Origin: Nitrospiria bacterium
GTDB lineage: Bacteria > Nitrospirota > UBA9217
Assembly: GCA_919902495.1 (NCBI GenBank)
Contig: CAKKRC010000046.1
Location: 1-43,037 of the forward strand
Length of the DNA stretch: 43,037 nucleotides
Reading direction: 5' to 3'
The first letter of the stretch is position 1. Each line of letters begins with the position of its first letter. Positions 7,254 through 20,374 of this stretch are shown here, one piece after another. The notes beneath the pieces are model-generated. The model was not told the DNA's origin. It made no database searches and saw only the letters and a list, made by a program, of their open reading frames with translations. The translations under genes and the position numbers were made by a program.

Positions 7254-7423
7254 GGGGAAGCGTCTCTCCTGTTAGGACGATACGAAAAGATACCGGGAAG
7301 CCAGGGATCCGGGCAAAGCGTTCACGGGATGATAGTAACCGGTTTCTCAAGGTCCGTCAGCTGACATGCGTGTGACCTCGTGTGGGATGCCGCGACCGGA
7401 ACCAGAAACGGGGGAGAAAAGCG

Positions 7424-7466
7424 AAGAAAGAAATACGACCTCGCCGCCGGAGAGCTGGCGACGAGG
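7424..7466 (-). terminator. Terminator after rpmB (minus strand)
   Basis: On the minus strand CCTCGTCGCC (7466-7457) pairs with GGCGGCGAGG (7448-7439) across an 8-base loop and is followed by the T-rich run TCGTATTTCTTTCTT. It lies 13 bases past the rpmB stop. Confidence 0.65.
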
Positions 7467-7479
7467 ATGATGAACGGAT

Positions 7480-7674
7480 CTAACTGACCTTCTTGACCTT
7501 GCCGGAACGGATACAGCGGGTGCAGACGTGCATCCGAATGTGACCACCGCTCGGACTCAATGTCTTGACGCTCTGAATGTTAGGTTTGGATATTTTCTTG
7601 GACTTATTGTTCGCATGGCTCACCTTGTTGCCGCTGAGCGCGCCTTTACCGCAAATTTGACACTTACCTGCCAC
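7480..7674 (-). CDS. rpmB: Ribosomal protein bL28
   Basis: The 64-aa product has the bL28 pattern: [11 protein letters not shown] at the start, [12 protein letters not shown] in the middle and [10 protein letters not shown] at the end. Cysteines 5, 8, 51 and 54 form the two CxxC pairs of the zinc-binding form of this large-subunit protein. The start is GTG at 7674 with AGGAGG 8 bases upstream. The gene stands alone, divergent from recG, with a terminator just downstream. Confidence 0.97.
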   Translation of the reverse strand: MAGKCQICGKGALSGNKVSHANNKSKKISKPNIQSVKTLSPSGGHIRMHVCTRCIRSGKVKKVS

Positions 7675-7713
7675 GGGGATGTCCTCCTGAACCTAAAAAT
7701 GATTGCTTAAAAA

Positions 7714-7750
7714 GCAGGCGTATGCTACCATATGCCTGCGTCGCTTGCAA
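7714..7750 (-). promoter_or_regulatory. rpmB promoter region with overlapping inverted repeat
   Basis: On the minus strand TTGCAA (7750-7745), a 17-base spacer and TAGCAT (7727-7722) make a plausible sigma-70 promoter for rpmB. GCAGGC (7714-7719) and GCCTGC (7734-7739), with TATG/CATA inside, form an inverted repeat over the -10 element. It could be an operator or a chance palindrome in the divergent rpmB/recG gap. Confidence 0.4.
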
Positions 7751-7781
7751 GGGATAAATTCAATAAAAAATAAAGAAATTC

Positions 7782-10229
7782 ATGAGTCCCGACGATCTCA
7801 AGACCATCCTGGAGAGGTTGAAAAAACCGCTTAGTTTCGCCTCCCGCGATGATTTTGCCCACCTGAAAAGCCTTTCTGACCTGGAACCATTCGTCAACGC
7901 ACAACTTGAAGAATTAAGGCGCCTGCCCATCGACAGAGGCACCATAGCCGAACTGGAAGGTCTTTTTTCCGGATTTGACTGTCTTACAACCGACCGGAAG
8001 CGGATCCAGATCCAGCGGGCTGTTGAGATCATTGCACGGATCGGGCCGGCAGGGGAAGGAATGATCCGTTCGCAAGTTAAGGGTCCGAACCCTGTCGAGA
8101 GAACAGCATCTGACTCGTCCGGTGTGCGCCTTGATACGCCGGTACAGTACTGCAAGGGCATCGGCCCAAAGCGGGCGGAACTGATGGGAAAACTGGGCAT
8201 TGCAACGGTTGAGGACGCTCTGTTCACTCTGCCCTGGAGATACGAGGACCGGGGAAACCTGAAAAAGATATCCCTTCTTGCCTACGGCGCCTTTGAAACA
8301 GTGAGCGGCGAGGTCGTTTCTGCCGAGGTCGTCCAGACCAGACGGCAGCGGGTGAAGGTCTTTGAACTGGTCATTTCGGACAAGACCGGGATCCTGGTGG
8401 GCTCGTGGTTCAACCAGCCGTTCATGCAGAAGACATTCAAGCCAGGCCAGCGGGTGATCCTGTCCGGGACCATCAGGAGCAATCCTTACAAGGGCGGCCG
8501 GCCGCAGATGGACAATCCTGACTACGAGATCCTCGATGATGATGATCCGGAAAGCCTCTTGATCCATACCGGCAGGACCGTGCCTATCTATCGGGCCACA
8601 GCAGGCCTGTCGGTACGGGCCATTCGCAGTTTCATGAAGGCCGTCATCGACTCCTGCTCTGGATCCCTCGTGGAGGTCCTCCCTGCCTCTCTGGTCCAGA
8701 AATACTCGCTCATGCCGGCGCGGGAGGCGGTGTCCGAAGCGCATTTCCCGACACGGGAGCAGAACATAGATGTCCTGAACCGCGGCATGAGCGCGGCACA
8801 CCGTCGGCTCAGCTTTGAGGAGCTGTTTATCCTTGAACTGGGACTGTCGCTCAGGAAAAGGGGCGTGACGACGGAAAAAAAGGGGATCAGCTTTTTGCCT
8901 CCGGTCAAGCTCGAAGCGGCGCTCAGGAAGCAGCTGCCTTTCCGTCTGACCGCCGCACAGGAGCGGGTCATCGCGGAGATCACGAGGGACATGGCCGCGG
9001 AGCATCCTATGAACCGTCTGGTGCAGGGCGATGTGGGATGCGGCAAGACCGTCGTAGCGCTCCTGGCGGCCCTTGTGGCAGTGGAGAACGGCTACCAGGC
9101 CTGTCTCATGGCGCCCACGGAGATCCTCGCCGAGCAGCACTTCAGGAATATCACGGCACTTGCAGGACCTCTCGGTATTTCCGTGGCGCTCCTGATCGGC
9201 AGCCTCAAGAAGAAGGCAAAGGAGGCGGCCCTTGCCGATATTTCCTCCGGCACGTCGCAGATCGTGATCGGGACCCATGCCCTGATCGAAGAAGGGGTGA
9301 TCTTCAACAGGCTCGGGCTGGCCATCATCGACGAGCAGCACCGGTTCGGCGTAATGCAGCGCTCCACGCTCAAGTCAAAGGGGTATGAGCCCGATGTTTT
9401 GATCATGACGGCCACCCCCATCCCGCGCACCCTTGCTCTCACGGTGTACGGCGACCTCGATGTCTCGGTCATCGACGAGATGCCGCCCGGCAGGAACGAG
9501 ATCATCACCCGGCTCTTTTTTGAAAGCCGCCGGCGTGAGGCATATCAGCTCATGGAGGGGGAGCTCGGAAAGGGGCGGCAGGTCTATGTGGTCTATCCCC
9601 TGGTCAAAGAATCGGAAAAGAGCGACCTCAAGGCCGCGACGGAGATGGCGGTCCATATGCAGACGGATATTTTCCCCGCCTGGAAGATAGGCCTTGTGCA
9701 TGGAAAGATGAAGGGGGATGAGAAGGAGGCCGTCATGGCGGCTTTCAAATCCGGCACGGTCAATATCCTGGTCTCCACCACGATCATTGAGGTCGGCGTG
9801 GACGTGTCGAACGCCTCGGTCATGGTCATCGAACACCCGGAGCGTTTTGGTCTCGCCCAGCTCCACCAGCTCCGGGGCAGGGTGGGGAGAGGGGCCCACC
9901 AGTCCTACTGCGTCCTGATGGGGCCCCGCATGTTCACCGACGAGACCCGTGACCGCATGAACACCTTTGTCCGGACCAATGACGGGTTCCGGATCGCCGA
10001 AGAGGACCTGCGTCTGCGGGGACCGGGCGAGTTCTTCGGAACGCGGCAGTCCGGCCTGCCGGACCTCAGGGCGGCGAACATCATCCGCGATGCCGATCTC
10101 CTAGAAAAGGCGCGGACAGAGGCGTTCGATCTGGTCTCGCAGGATCCAGAACTTGCCGCCTATCCTGACCTGCGGGAACAGGTCAGAAGACGATGGCAGG
10201 GCAAGCTTGGCCTGGTAACGGTAAGTTGA
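7782..10229 (+). CDS. recG: ATP-dependent DNA helicase RecG
   Basis: RecG drives fork regression and branch migration of Holliday junctions during replication-fork rescue. The 815-aa protein is longer than E. coli RecG (about 690) because of an extra N-terminal helical segment (about residues 1-110), seen in several phyla. It then has the wedge/OB domain (from [20 protein letters not shown]), Walker A GDVGCGKT (416-423), the DEQH box (517-520), helicase motif [15 protein letters not shown], and motif [11 protein letters not shown], followed by the RecG C-terminal TRG region (about 760-800). No strong ribosome binding site precedes the ATG. Divergent from rpmB. Confidence 0.97.
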   Translation: MSPDDLKTILERLKKPLSFASRDDFAHLKSLSDLEPFVNAQLEELRRLPIDRGTIAELEGLFSGFDCLTTDRKRIQIQRAVEIIARIGPAGEGMIRSQVKGPNPVERTASDSSGVRLDTPVQYCKGIGPKRAELMGKLGIATVEDALFTLPWRYEDRGNLKKISLLAYGAFETVSGEVVSAEVVQTRRQRVKVFELVISDKTGILVGSWFNQPFMQKTFKPGQRVILSGTIRSNPYKGGRPQMDNPDYEILDDDDPESLLIHTGRTVPIYRATAGLSVRAIRSFMKAVIDSCSGSLVEVLPASLVQKYSLMPAREAVSEAHFPTREQNIDVLNRGMSAAHRRLSFEELFILELGLSLRKRGVTTEKKGISFLPPVKLEAALRKQLPFRLTAAQERVIAEITRDMAAEHPMNRLVQGDVGCGKTVVALLAALVAVENGYQACLMAPTEILAEQHFRNITALAGPLGISVALLIGSLKKKAKEAALADISSGTSQIVIGTHALIEEGVIFNRLGLAIIDEQHRFGVMQRSTLKSKGYEPDVLIMTATPIPRTLALTVYGDLDVSVIDEMPPGRNEIITRLFFESRRREAYQLMEGELGKGRQVYVVYPLVKESEKSDLKAATEMAVHMQTDIFPAWKIGLVHGKMKGDEKEAVMAAFKSGTVNILVSTTIIEVGVDVSNASVMVIEHPERFGLAQLHQLRGRVGRGAHQSYCVLMGPRMFTDETRDRMNTFVRTNDGFRIAEEDLRLRGPGEFFGTRQSGLPDLRAANIIRDADLLEKARTEAFDLVSQDPELAAYPDLREQVRRRWQGKLGLVTVS

Positions 10230-10276
10230 TATTTGATGGGTAATCTGATACAGTAAGAACGCTATCGATAACATCG

Positions 10277-10369
10277 CTTGCCACCGAGTATAAAGAGAGC
10301 ACAGAGAAATGCCGACGAACAACGATGTTAAAATCTTTTCTCGGTGTCCTCGGCGAACTCTGTGGCAAG
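10277..10369. repeat. Imperfect palindromic intergenic repeat (93 bp)
   Basis: The left arm begins CTTGCCACCGAG and continues to CACAGAGAAA (10277-10309). The right arm (10336-10369) reads TTTTCTCGGTGTCC... and ends CTGTGGCAAG; its reverse complement begins CTTGCCACAGAG and matches the left arm imperfectly along its length. It fills the gap between recG and the next gene. One arm of a similar element lies at 25-61. Confidence 0.7.
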
Positions 10370-10406
10370 GTATTTATGGTCTTGTTTGTATTCAAGGGGT
10401 TGAACC

Positions 10407-10775
10407 ATGACCGTCTGGGAAAAAACGCTGATCAATTTGCAAAAAGGCTACGGCAAGCTGATGTCCTTTACCGCCAACGCCTCCGAACGCATCAAGGCTG
10501 AGATCACCATTGTCCGGCTCAGGATGCAGATCGATGCGTTGCGGGGAACGATCGGCGATCACCACCGTTCTATAGGAAAGAAGCTCCTCGAAATGAGGGA
10601 CACCGATGCGCTCCCCGGTTCCTTTGCCCTATTTTTTACGAACAGTGAAATAACAGCGCACTTGGAAAAGATCGAACGGGCGCAAAAGGACCTGGAGATA
10701 CTCCTTGATGACCTTCGGCATGAATCAGACGCGCTGAAGGCGGTGTCGGTCCCTGATGAGGAGAGGTCTGCATGA
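10407..10775 (+). CDS. Coiled-coil protein, unknown
   Basis: A 122-aa cytoplasmic protein that is almost wholly helical, with heptad-like stretches at about residues 25-60 (IKAEITIVRLRMQIDALRG) and 80-108 (ITAHLEKIERAQKDLEILL). No membrane segment or known domain is visible. AAGGGG stands about 8 bases before the ATG. Its stop overlaps the ATG of the prepilin peptidase by four bases, so it is translated with the pilD-kinase-regulator set and may serve the same system, but nothing in the sequence shows its role. Confidence 0.75.
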   Translation: MTVWEKTLINLQKGYGKLMSFTANASERIKAEITIVRLRMQIDALRGTIGDHHRSIGKKLLEMRDTDALPGSFALFFTNSEITAHLEKIERAQKDLEILLDDLRHESDALKAVSVPDEERSA

Positions 10776-11599
10776 TCGTTGGCATCGTCCTTCTCTTCGG
10801 GCTCATTCTCGGCAGCTTTTTAAACGTTTGCATAGCGCGGATCCCTCACGAAACGTCCATTGTCAGTCCTCCTTCCCATTGTCCGCGCTGCAAGACCCCG
10901 ATCCACTGGTACGACAATATTCCCCTGGTCAGCTATGCCGTCCTCCGGGGCAGGTGCCGGACGTGCGGACAGCATATATCCTGGCGCTATCCGCTCGTCG
11001 AGCTGATGAACGGTCTTCTCTATCTCTGGGCGTTCACCGAATTCGGTATCACCGGCGAGGCGTTCCTGGTGATGGCGCTGTGCTCATCTCTTGTGGTCAT
11101 CACGTTCATTGATCTTGACCATCAGATCATTCCTGATATTATTACGTATCCCGGCATGGTGATCGGTCTGGTCGTGGCTCCATTCTTCATGTCCACCCTC
11201 GATGCACCGCTGCCATTCGGACTGGACAGCGTTCTCCCGTCTCTGGGACAGTACGGCGCTGCGTTCCTGAATGCTTTCATCGGCCTTCTGCTCGGTGGCG
11301 CACCGCTCTATCTCATCGGGTTGCTCTGGGAGAAACTCCGGAAGGTCGAGGCCATGGGAGGTGGTGACGTTAAATACATGGCAATGGTCGGCAGTTTTCT
11401 GGGGTGGAAGGGGGCCTTTCTGACCATCATGCTCGGCGCGATGACCGGCTCGATCGTGGGAGTTGCGCTCATCTTGCTCAAGAAACACCAGGCTGACAAG
11501 GTCATCCCCTTCGGACCGTTCCTGGCATTCGGTACGCTCATGACCCTGTTCCAGGGGTCCGATATCATTTCGTGGTATCTTGCTCTTATCAGCATATGA
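10772..11599 (+). CDS. pilD: Prepilin peptidase (type IV leader peptidase, A24)
   Basis: This integral membrane aspartyl protease removes the leader from type IV pilins and pseudopilins and N-methylates the new N-terminus. The 275-aa protein has the N-terminal cytoplasmic zinc-binding domain with C37/C40 and C62/C65 (CPRC and CRTC), and the two catalytic aspartates: D114 in ITFIDLDHQIIPD and D199 in MGGGDVKYMAM, the GxGD-type motif. About seven to eight membrane helices follow. The start overlaps the previous stop and the stop overlaps the kinase start (ATGA both times). No pilin gene is in the window, so substrates lie elsewhere. Confidence 0.96.
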   Translation: MIVGIVLLFGLILGSFLNVCIARIPHETSIVSPPSHCPRCKTPIHWYDNIPLVSYAVLRGRCRTCGQHISWRYPLVELMNGLLYLWAFTEFGITGEAFLVMALCSSLVVITFIDLDHQIIPDIITYPGMVIGLVVAPFFMSTLDAPLPFGLDSVLPSLGQYGAAFLNAFIGLLLGGAPLYLIGLLWEKLRKVEAMGGGDVKYMAMVGSFLGWKGAFLTIMLGAMTGSIVGVALILLKKHQADKVIPFGPFLAFGTLMTLFQGSDIISWYLALISI

Positions 11600-12855
11600 C
11601 CGAAAAAACGCTTCCCATAGTGATACTCGGTGTCCTGGTGGTTGCGGCAGGATCGTTTTTCATCTGGGGAATGATGAGGCGCTATCGCCGTGAAATGGGG
11701 CTGAAGCAGGAAGATCAGGAAAAGACCCAGGACGTCAGCTTCATCATCGGAGCCTTCCAGGATGTTACCCGCCAGCTCAAGGAAAAGGAAAAAGAGCTTG
11801 AACGCCTCCGGTCACTTGCCGAACAGCGTGCAGAGAACGTCGAAAGCTATACGGAGAACATCCTCCAGTGCGTCACGAGCGGTGTCATCACCTTTGACAC
11901 GAATGGTCTTTCCACCACGATGAACCGGGCCGCTGAGGAGATCCTGGGCCTGGAGCGTGCAAAGGCTCTGGGCAGGACGTGCGGTGAGATATTCGGCGAA
12001 GGAGATACCTGCAGGCTTGTTCAGGATACGCTGCAGAAGAAAATACCTTCACGGAGGATGGAAACCGAACTGGTGCGGCAGAAAGATCGCATCTGGCTCG
12101 GATTCAACACCGCGCTTCTCATGGACCGTCAGGGAAAAAGCCTCGGCGTTATCTTGTCCTTTTCCGATCTGACCGAGGTGAAGCAGCTGCAGGAGCAGAT
12201 GGAACTCAGGGAAAGGCTCACAGCCCTCGGAGAAATGTCCGCAGGAATAGCCCACGAGCTCAGGAACCCCATGGCGGTCATCGCGGGATACCTGAACCTG
12301 CTTGCGAAGAAGCAGGACGGCGCGGGACAAGCGGTCATTAAAGATGTCCTTGAAGAGATCGGCGGCATGAACCGCATCATCGGCGATCTCCTGACCTTTG
12401 CCCGCCCAACGGCCCTCAATCGCACACCGGTCAACATGCGGGAGCTGGTCGAGAGCTGTGTAGCCACCGTCCTGCAGGCGAAGGGCGCTGATGCACGGAT
12501 CGCGACGGTCCTTGACCTGGGGGAGGGAACAGCGCCTATCGACGAGGTGCTGATGCGGCAGGCGCTGGGGAACCTTATACAGAATGCCGTGGAGGCAATG
12601 CCCGATGGCGGTACCCTCACGGTGAGATCGCATCGCGATCATGACCTGATCATCACCGTAAAGGACGCCGGGATCGGAATACCCCGGGAGCAACACCGGA
12701 AAATATTCCTTCCGTTCTTCACGACCAAGGACAAGGGCGTCGGCATGGGCCTGGCCCTTACCCATAAGATCATAACCGCACACGGCGGCAGGATCGAGGT
12801 GGAGAGCGGAGAGGGTGGCGGAACAGCGTTTTCCATCACGATACCGCTGGAGTGA
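11596..12855 (+). CDS. PAS-domain sensor histidine kinase (PilS/ZraS-like)
   Basis: A 419-aa membrane kinase: one N-terminal helix (about residues 6-28), a coiled coil (50-80), a PAS domain (about 85-195, ILQCVTSGVITFDTNGL), HisKA with the phospho-accepting H220 in SAGIAHELRNPMAV, and a HATPase_c domain with N, G1 (DAGIGIP) and G2 (GVGMGLALT) boxes. It should pass phosphate to the NtrC-type regulator that follows and overlaps it. There is almost no periplasmic part, so the signal is membrane-borne or cytoplasmic. Adjacency to pilD suggests a PilS-type role, though ZraS/HydH-like kinases look the same. The ATG at 11596 overlaps the pilD stop. Confidence 0.93.
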   Translation: MTEKTLPIVILGVLVVAAGSFFIWGMMRRYRREMGLKQEDQEKTQDVSFIIGAFQDVTRQLKEKEKELERLRSLAEQRAENVESYTENILQCVTSGVITFDTNGLSTTMNRAAEEILGLERAKALGRTCGEIFGEGDTCRLVQDTLQKKIPSRRMETELVRQKDRIWLGFNTALLMDRQGKSLGVILSFSDLTEVKQLQEQMELRERLTALGEMSAGIAHELRNPMAVIAGYLNLLAKKQDGAGQAVIKDVLEEIGGMNRIIGDLLTFARPTALNRTPVNMRELVESCVATVLQAKGADARIATVLDLGEGTAPIDEVLMRQALGNLIQNAVEAMPDGGTLTVRSHRDHDLIITVKDAGIGIPREQHRKIFLPFFTTKDKGVGMGLALTHKIITAHGGRIEVESGEGGGTAFSITIPLE

Positions 12856-12869
12856 CATTTATTACCACT

Positions 12870-16297
<3,428 letters not shown>

Positions 16298-16298
16298 C

Positions 16299-17138
16299 GT
16301 GCGGCTTGGTTTTCATGTGTCCATATCCGGCGGTTTTTCCCTTGCCGTCCAGCGCGCCCATGAGCTCGGCTGCACGACGATGCAGATGTTCAGCCGCAAT
16401 CCCCGCGGATGGACCGTAAAGCCCCTTGCAACGGAGGACATTGCCGAGTTCAAGCGGCTTCGCGAACAGTATGACATCCGTCCGGTATTTGTCCATACAA
16501 ACTATCTTATCAATCTGGCATCAACGAAGCCCGACCTGTACGAACGATCGATCGAGCAATTCGTCATCGATATAGAACGGACCGAGCATCTTGGAGCTGA
16601 ATATCTGGTGACCCATCTCGGATCGGCGAGCGGCCAGGAGCCCGGATGGATGATCGACCGGGTCGCCGATGCTCTGAACATGGCCATGAAGCTCCATAAG
16701 CCCCAGGCGACGATCCTGCTCGAGAACACAGCTGGCGAAAAAGGGGACGTGGGGTATACCTTCGAACAGGTGAACGAAGTGATATCCCGCCTCAGCAATA
16801 CTGATAAGATCGGCATCTGCTATGATACCTGCCACGGCTTCGCAGCGGGCTATGATATCCGGACAAAGCAGGGTGTTGACGCTGTCGCACAGAAGATCGA
16901 CAGTACGGTCGGCCTCGGCAGGCTAAAAGGCATGCACCTCAATGATTGTCTCAGGGAGTTCGATTCCCGTGTGGACCGTCACTGGCACATCGGCGAAGGC
17001 AAGATCGGAGACGAAGGATTCAAGGCCATCCTGAACCACGCGGCATTCAAGGATGTACCCAAGATCATGGAAACACCGAAAGAGACCGATGAGGACGATC
17101 CCCGGAACATGAAGAAGGTCCGCTCGCTGGTGAAATAG
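16299..17138 (+). CDS. nfo: Endonuclease IV (AP endonuclease family 2)
   Basis: Endonuclease IV cuts the backbone 5' of abasic sites and removes blocked 3' ends in base-excision repair, with three zinc ions. The 279-aa protein is a TIM barrel of normal length with family signatures: GFHVSISGG at the start, FVHTNYLINLAS, LVTHLGSASGQE, ILLENTAGEKGDVG, IGICYDTCHGFAAGYD, GMHLNDCLREFDSRVDRHWHIGEG and IMETPKETDED, which hold the His, Glu and Asp zinc ligands. The start is GTG with GGGAGG 9 bases upstream. The ligA-nfo pair joins two repair functions in one transcript. Confidence 0.96.
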   Translation: MRLGFHVSISGGFSLAVQRAHELGCTTMQMFSRNPRGWTVKPLATEDIAEFKRLREQYDIRPVFVHTNYLINLASTKPDLYERSIEQFVIDIERTEHLGAEYLVTHLGSASGQEPGWMIDRVADALNMAMKLHKPQATILLENTAGEKGDVGYTFEQVNEVISRLSNTDKIGICYDTCHGFAAGYDIRTKQGVDAVAQKIDSTVGLGRLKGMHLNDCLREFDSRVDRHWHIGEGKIGDEGFKAILNHAAFKDVPKIMETPKETDEDDPRNMKKVRSLVK

Positions 17139-17206
17139 TTCTTTGTGCGTTCATCAGTCCATGGTATATCTCTCCTGCCCGCAGTCATCTGATAATTAGA
17201 CCATTT

Positions 17207-18523
17207 ATGCAGAAAAGCATCAGAAAACAAATGTTATCCCTTGCCGTCCCCGTGGTCCTGTCGAGCTTTTTGCAGCGTTCCGTCGGGATCGTGGACATCT
17301 TCCTTGTCGGCGGGCTCGGCGCGTCCGCCATCGCAGCAGTCGGTGTGGCCCAGATCATGGTATTTGTCGTCATGAGCATGTCCTGGGGCATCAATGTGGG
17401 TACGACGGTCCTGGTCTCGCAGCTCTGGGGGGCGGGACGAAAAGAGGAGGCCGGGAAGGCCGCGTACCAGGCGATGCTCATGGCGGTGCTTGCGGCGATC
17501 GTCATCATGGTTGTCGGCCATCTTGCCGGCGGCAAAGTGGCCGGACTGCTCGGCGCGAACGAAATGGTCCAGCAGATCCTGTATCCCTATTCGAAGGTCA
17601 TTTTCACGTTCATTATTTTTACCATTTCCATCAATGTCCTTTCGGGCATCATGCACGGTGCCGGAGATACCAGGACACCTCTTTACGCGACGCTGATCGT
17701 GAACATCTTGCATGTCGTTGTCGCATATCCGCTGATCTACGGGAAATGGGGTCTTCCCGCTATGGGCGTCAAAGGCGCGGCGATCGCGATAGCGATATCA
17801 GAATGCCTGGGAGCCGGGTTCCTCTTCGCCCGATCTCTGAAGCGTCGTTACATCGTCCCTTCTCGAGAGCTGGAAATGCGGCTGACGACGATGACTGTAA
17901 AACTTGGTTGGCCGATCTTTATAGACCGGCTTTTGCAGAACGCGGGATCAATGGTCTTCGCGAAGGTCATCTTGCTGTATGGAACGTCTGTCTACGCCGC
18001 ACATCAGGTGGGGCTTGCCATCGAGGCAATATCGTTCATGCCTGGCTACGGTATCGCCGTTGCCGCCGCGACCATGGTCGGACAGAACCTCGGCGCGGGA
18101 AGGCCCGACGATGCGCGGCTCTCGGCGTATGAAGCGAACCGTCTTGCCGTGGTCCTTATGGCCGGCATGGGGTTCGTGTTCTTTTTCTTTCCCTATGTCC
18201 TGCTCAGGCTGTTCACCAGTGATCCTGAGGTGATCAGGTATGGTATACTCTACATGAAGATCGTGGCCTTCGCCCAGGTCCCGCTTGCCATTACCATGGT
18301 GCTTGCCGGGTCCCTGCGCGGGGCCGGCGATACGGGCTTCATCATGTTCGCGACCATGGCAGGGATGTGGCTCATTCGCATCCCGGTGACTGCCCTTCTT
18401 GCAACGGTGTTCCACGCACCGATCCAGGCGGTCTGGTCGGTCATGATAGTCGATTGGCTGGTGAGGATGGGGCTACTGAACTGGCGGTATCGGAAGGAGC
18501 GATGGGGGAGATTGGAGATATGA
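17207..18523 (+). CDS. MATE-family multidrug efflux transporter
   Basis: A 438-aa membrane protein with about twelve helices in two related halves, as in NorM-type MATE exporters that expel cationic drugs against sodium or protons. Recognisable segments are LAVPVVLSSFLQRSVGIVDIFLVGGLG (N-terminal half start), GINVGTTVLVSQLWGAG, GIMHGAGDTRTPLYATLIVN, and in the second half GYGIAVAAATMVGQNLGAGRPDDA and GSLRGAGDTGFIMFATMAGMW. There is no clear ribosome binding site before the ATG. It stands after nfo by 68 bases. Confidence 0.95.
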   Translation: MQKSIRKQMLSLAVPVVLSSFLQRSVGIVDIFLVGGLGASAIAAVGVAQIMVFVVMSMSWGINVGTTVLVSQLWGAGRKEEAGKAAYQAMLMAVLAAIVIMVVGHLAGGKVAGLLGANEMVQQILYPYSKVIFTFIIFTISINVLSGIMHGAGDTRTPLYATLIVNILHVVVAYPLIYGKWGLPAMGVKGAAIAIAISECLGAGFLFARSLKRRYIVPSRELEMRLTTMTVKLGWPIFIDRLLQNAGSMVFAKVILLYGTSVYAAHQVGLAIEAISFMPGYGIAVAAATMVGQNLGAGRPDDARLSAYEANRLAVVLMAGMGFVFFFFPYVLLRLFTSDPEVIRYGILYMKIVAFAQVPLAITMVLAGSLRGAGDTGFIMFATMAGMWLIRIPVTALLATVFHAPIQAVWSVMIVDWLVRMGLLNWRYRKERWGRLEI

Positions 18524-18578
18524 TCGCTCCGGACAACGGACCGAGTCTGGCAATCACACAGGGAACCAGGGAGGATGC

Positions 18579-18815
18579 ATGCCTGATATCATGGAAATGA
18601 TCGGAAAAGAGGTGGAAGTTATCGCGAACGGAGTGTCCTATAAGGGTGTTCTGATAGAGGTATCCGATACCGATGTCCATCTCAAGGGAACGCTGGGGTA
18701 TATTTCTCTGCCGACGTCTTCGGTGACCGAGGTGCGTCCGACAGAAAAAAAGACCGTGCAGTGGGAGAACACCTTCGATGTTCCGGCAGAGGAAAAGAAG
18801 GACCTTATTCCCTAG
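18579..18815 (+). CDS. Small beta-rich protein, possibly SH3/Sm-like, unknown
   Basis: A 78-aa cytoplasmic protein. Residues 5-52 (MEMIGKEVEVIANGVSYKGVLIEVSDTDVHL...) read as alternating strands with the turn pattern of Sm/SH3-like barrels; the C-terminal 25 residues are charged and probably disordered. GGAGG sits 4 bases before the ATG. Nothing in the context shows its role. It is convergent with the regulator gene that ends at 19016. Confidence 0.75.
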   Translation: MPDIMEMIGKEVEVIANGVSYKGVLIEVSDTDVHLKGTLGYISLPTSSVTEVRPTEKKTVQWENTFDVPAEEKKDLIP

Positions 18816-18835
18816 CCCGGACAAGCCGGAATAGT

Positions 18836-18868
18836 AAAATTCAAATTGCAAATTGCAAAGTGCAATTT
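18836..18868. repeat. AT-rich TTGCAA-type intergenic repeat
   Basis: AAAATTCAAATTGCAAATTG followed by CAAAGTGCAATTTT: short tandem and inverted TTGCAA/CAAATT units. A longer related element lies at 35189-35249. Confidence 0.45.
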
Positions 18869-18897
18869 TGATGGTCTCGTAAGAAGTCATCATTGCT

Positions 18898-18984
18898 GTC
18901 ATTGCGAGGAGCGGAGCGACGCGGCAATCTTGACTTATCAGGCAGATACGAGCTGCGAGATTGCTTCGCTTTGCTCGCAAAGAC
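18898..18984. repeat. Palindromic GTCATTGCGAG intergenic element (87 bp)
   Basis: The left arm starts GTCATTGCGAGGAGCGGAGC and ends GGCAATCT (18930). The right arm (18957-18984) starts GAGATTGCTTCGC and ends GCTCGCAAAGAC; its reverse complement begins GTCTTTGCGAGCAAAGCG. Terminal inverted repeats with this sequence are a widespread bacterial intergenic repeat type. It lies between convergent genes. Confidence 0.7.
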
Positions 18985-19015
18985 ATGTAAAATACTTATT
19001 CAACAGCTTGCTATC

Positions 19016-20345
<1,330 letters not shown>

Positions 20346-20374
<29 letters not shown>

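Noticed and set aside
7709-7739. Minus-strand terminator ahead of rpmB (hairpin plus TTTTT)
   Set aside because: The predicted rpmB promoter -10 lies inside the hairpin, so the RNA would not contain it whole; no minus-strand gene is upstream to be terminated.
7914-9341. A minus-strand frame of over 450 codons inside recG
   Set aside because: The helicase motifs of RecG are in the plus strand; the antisense sequence is a GC-rich artefact.
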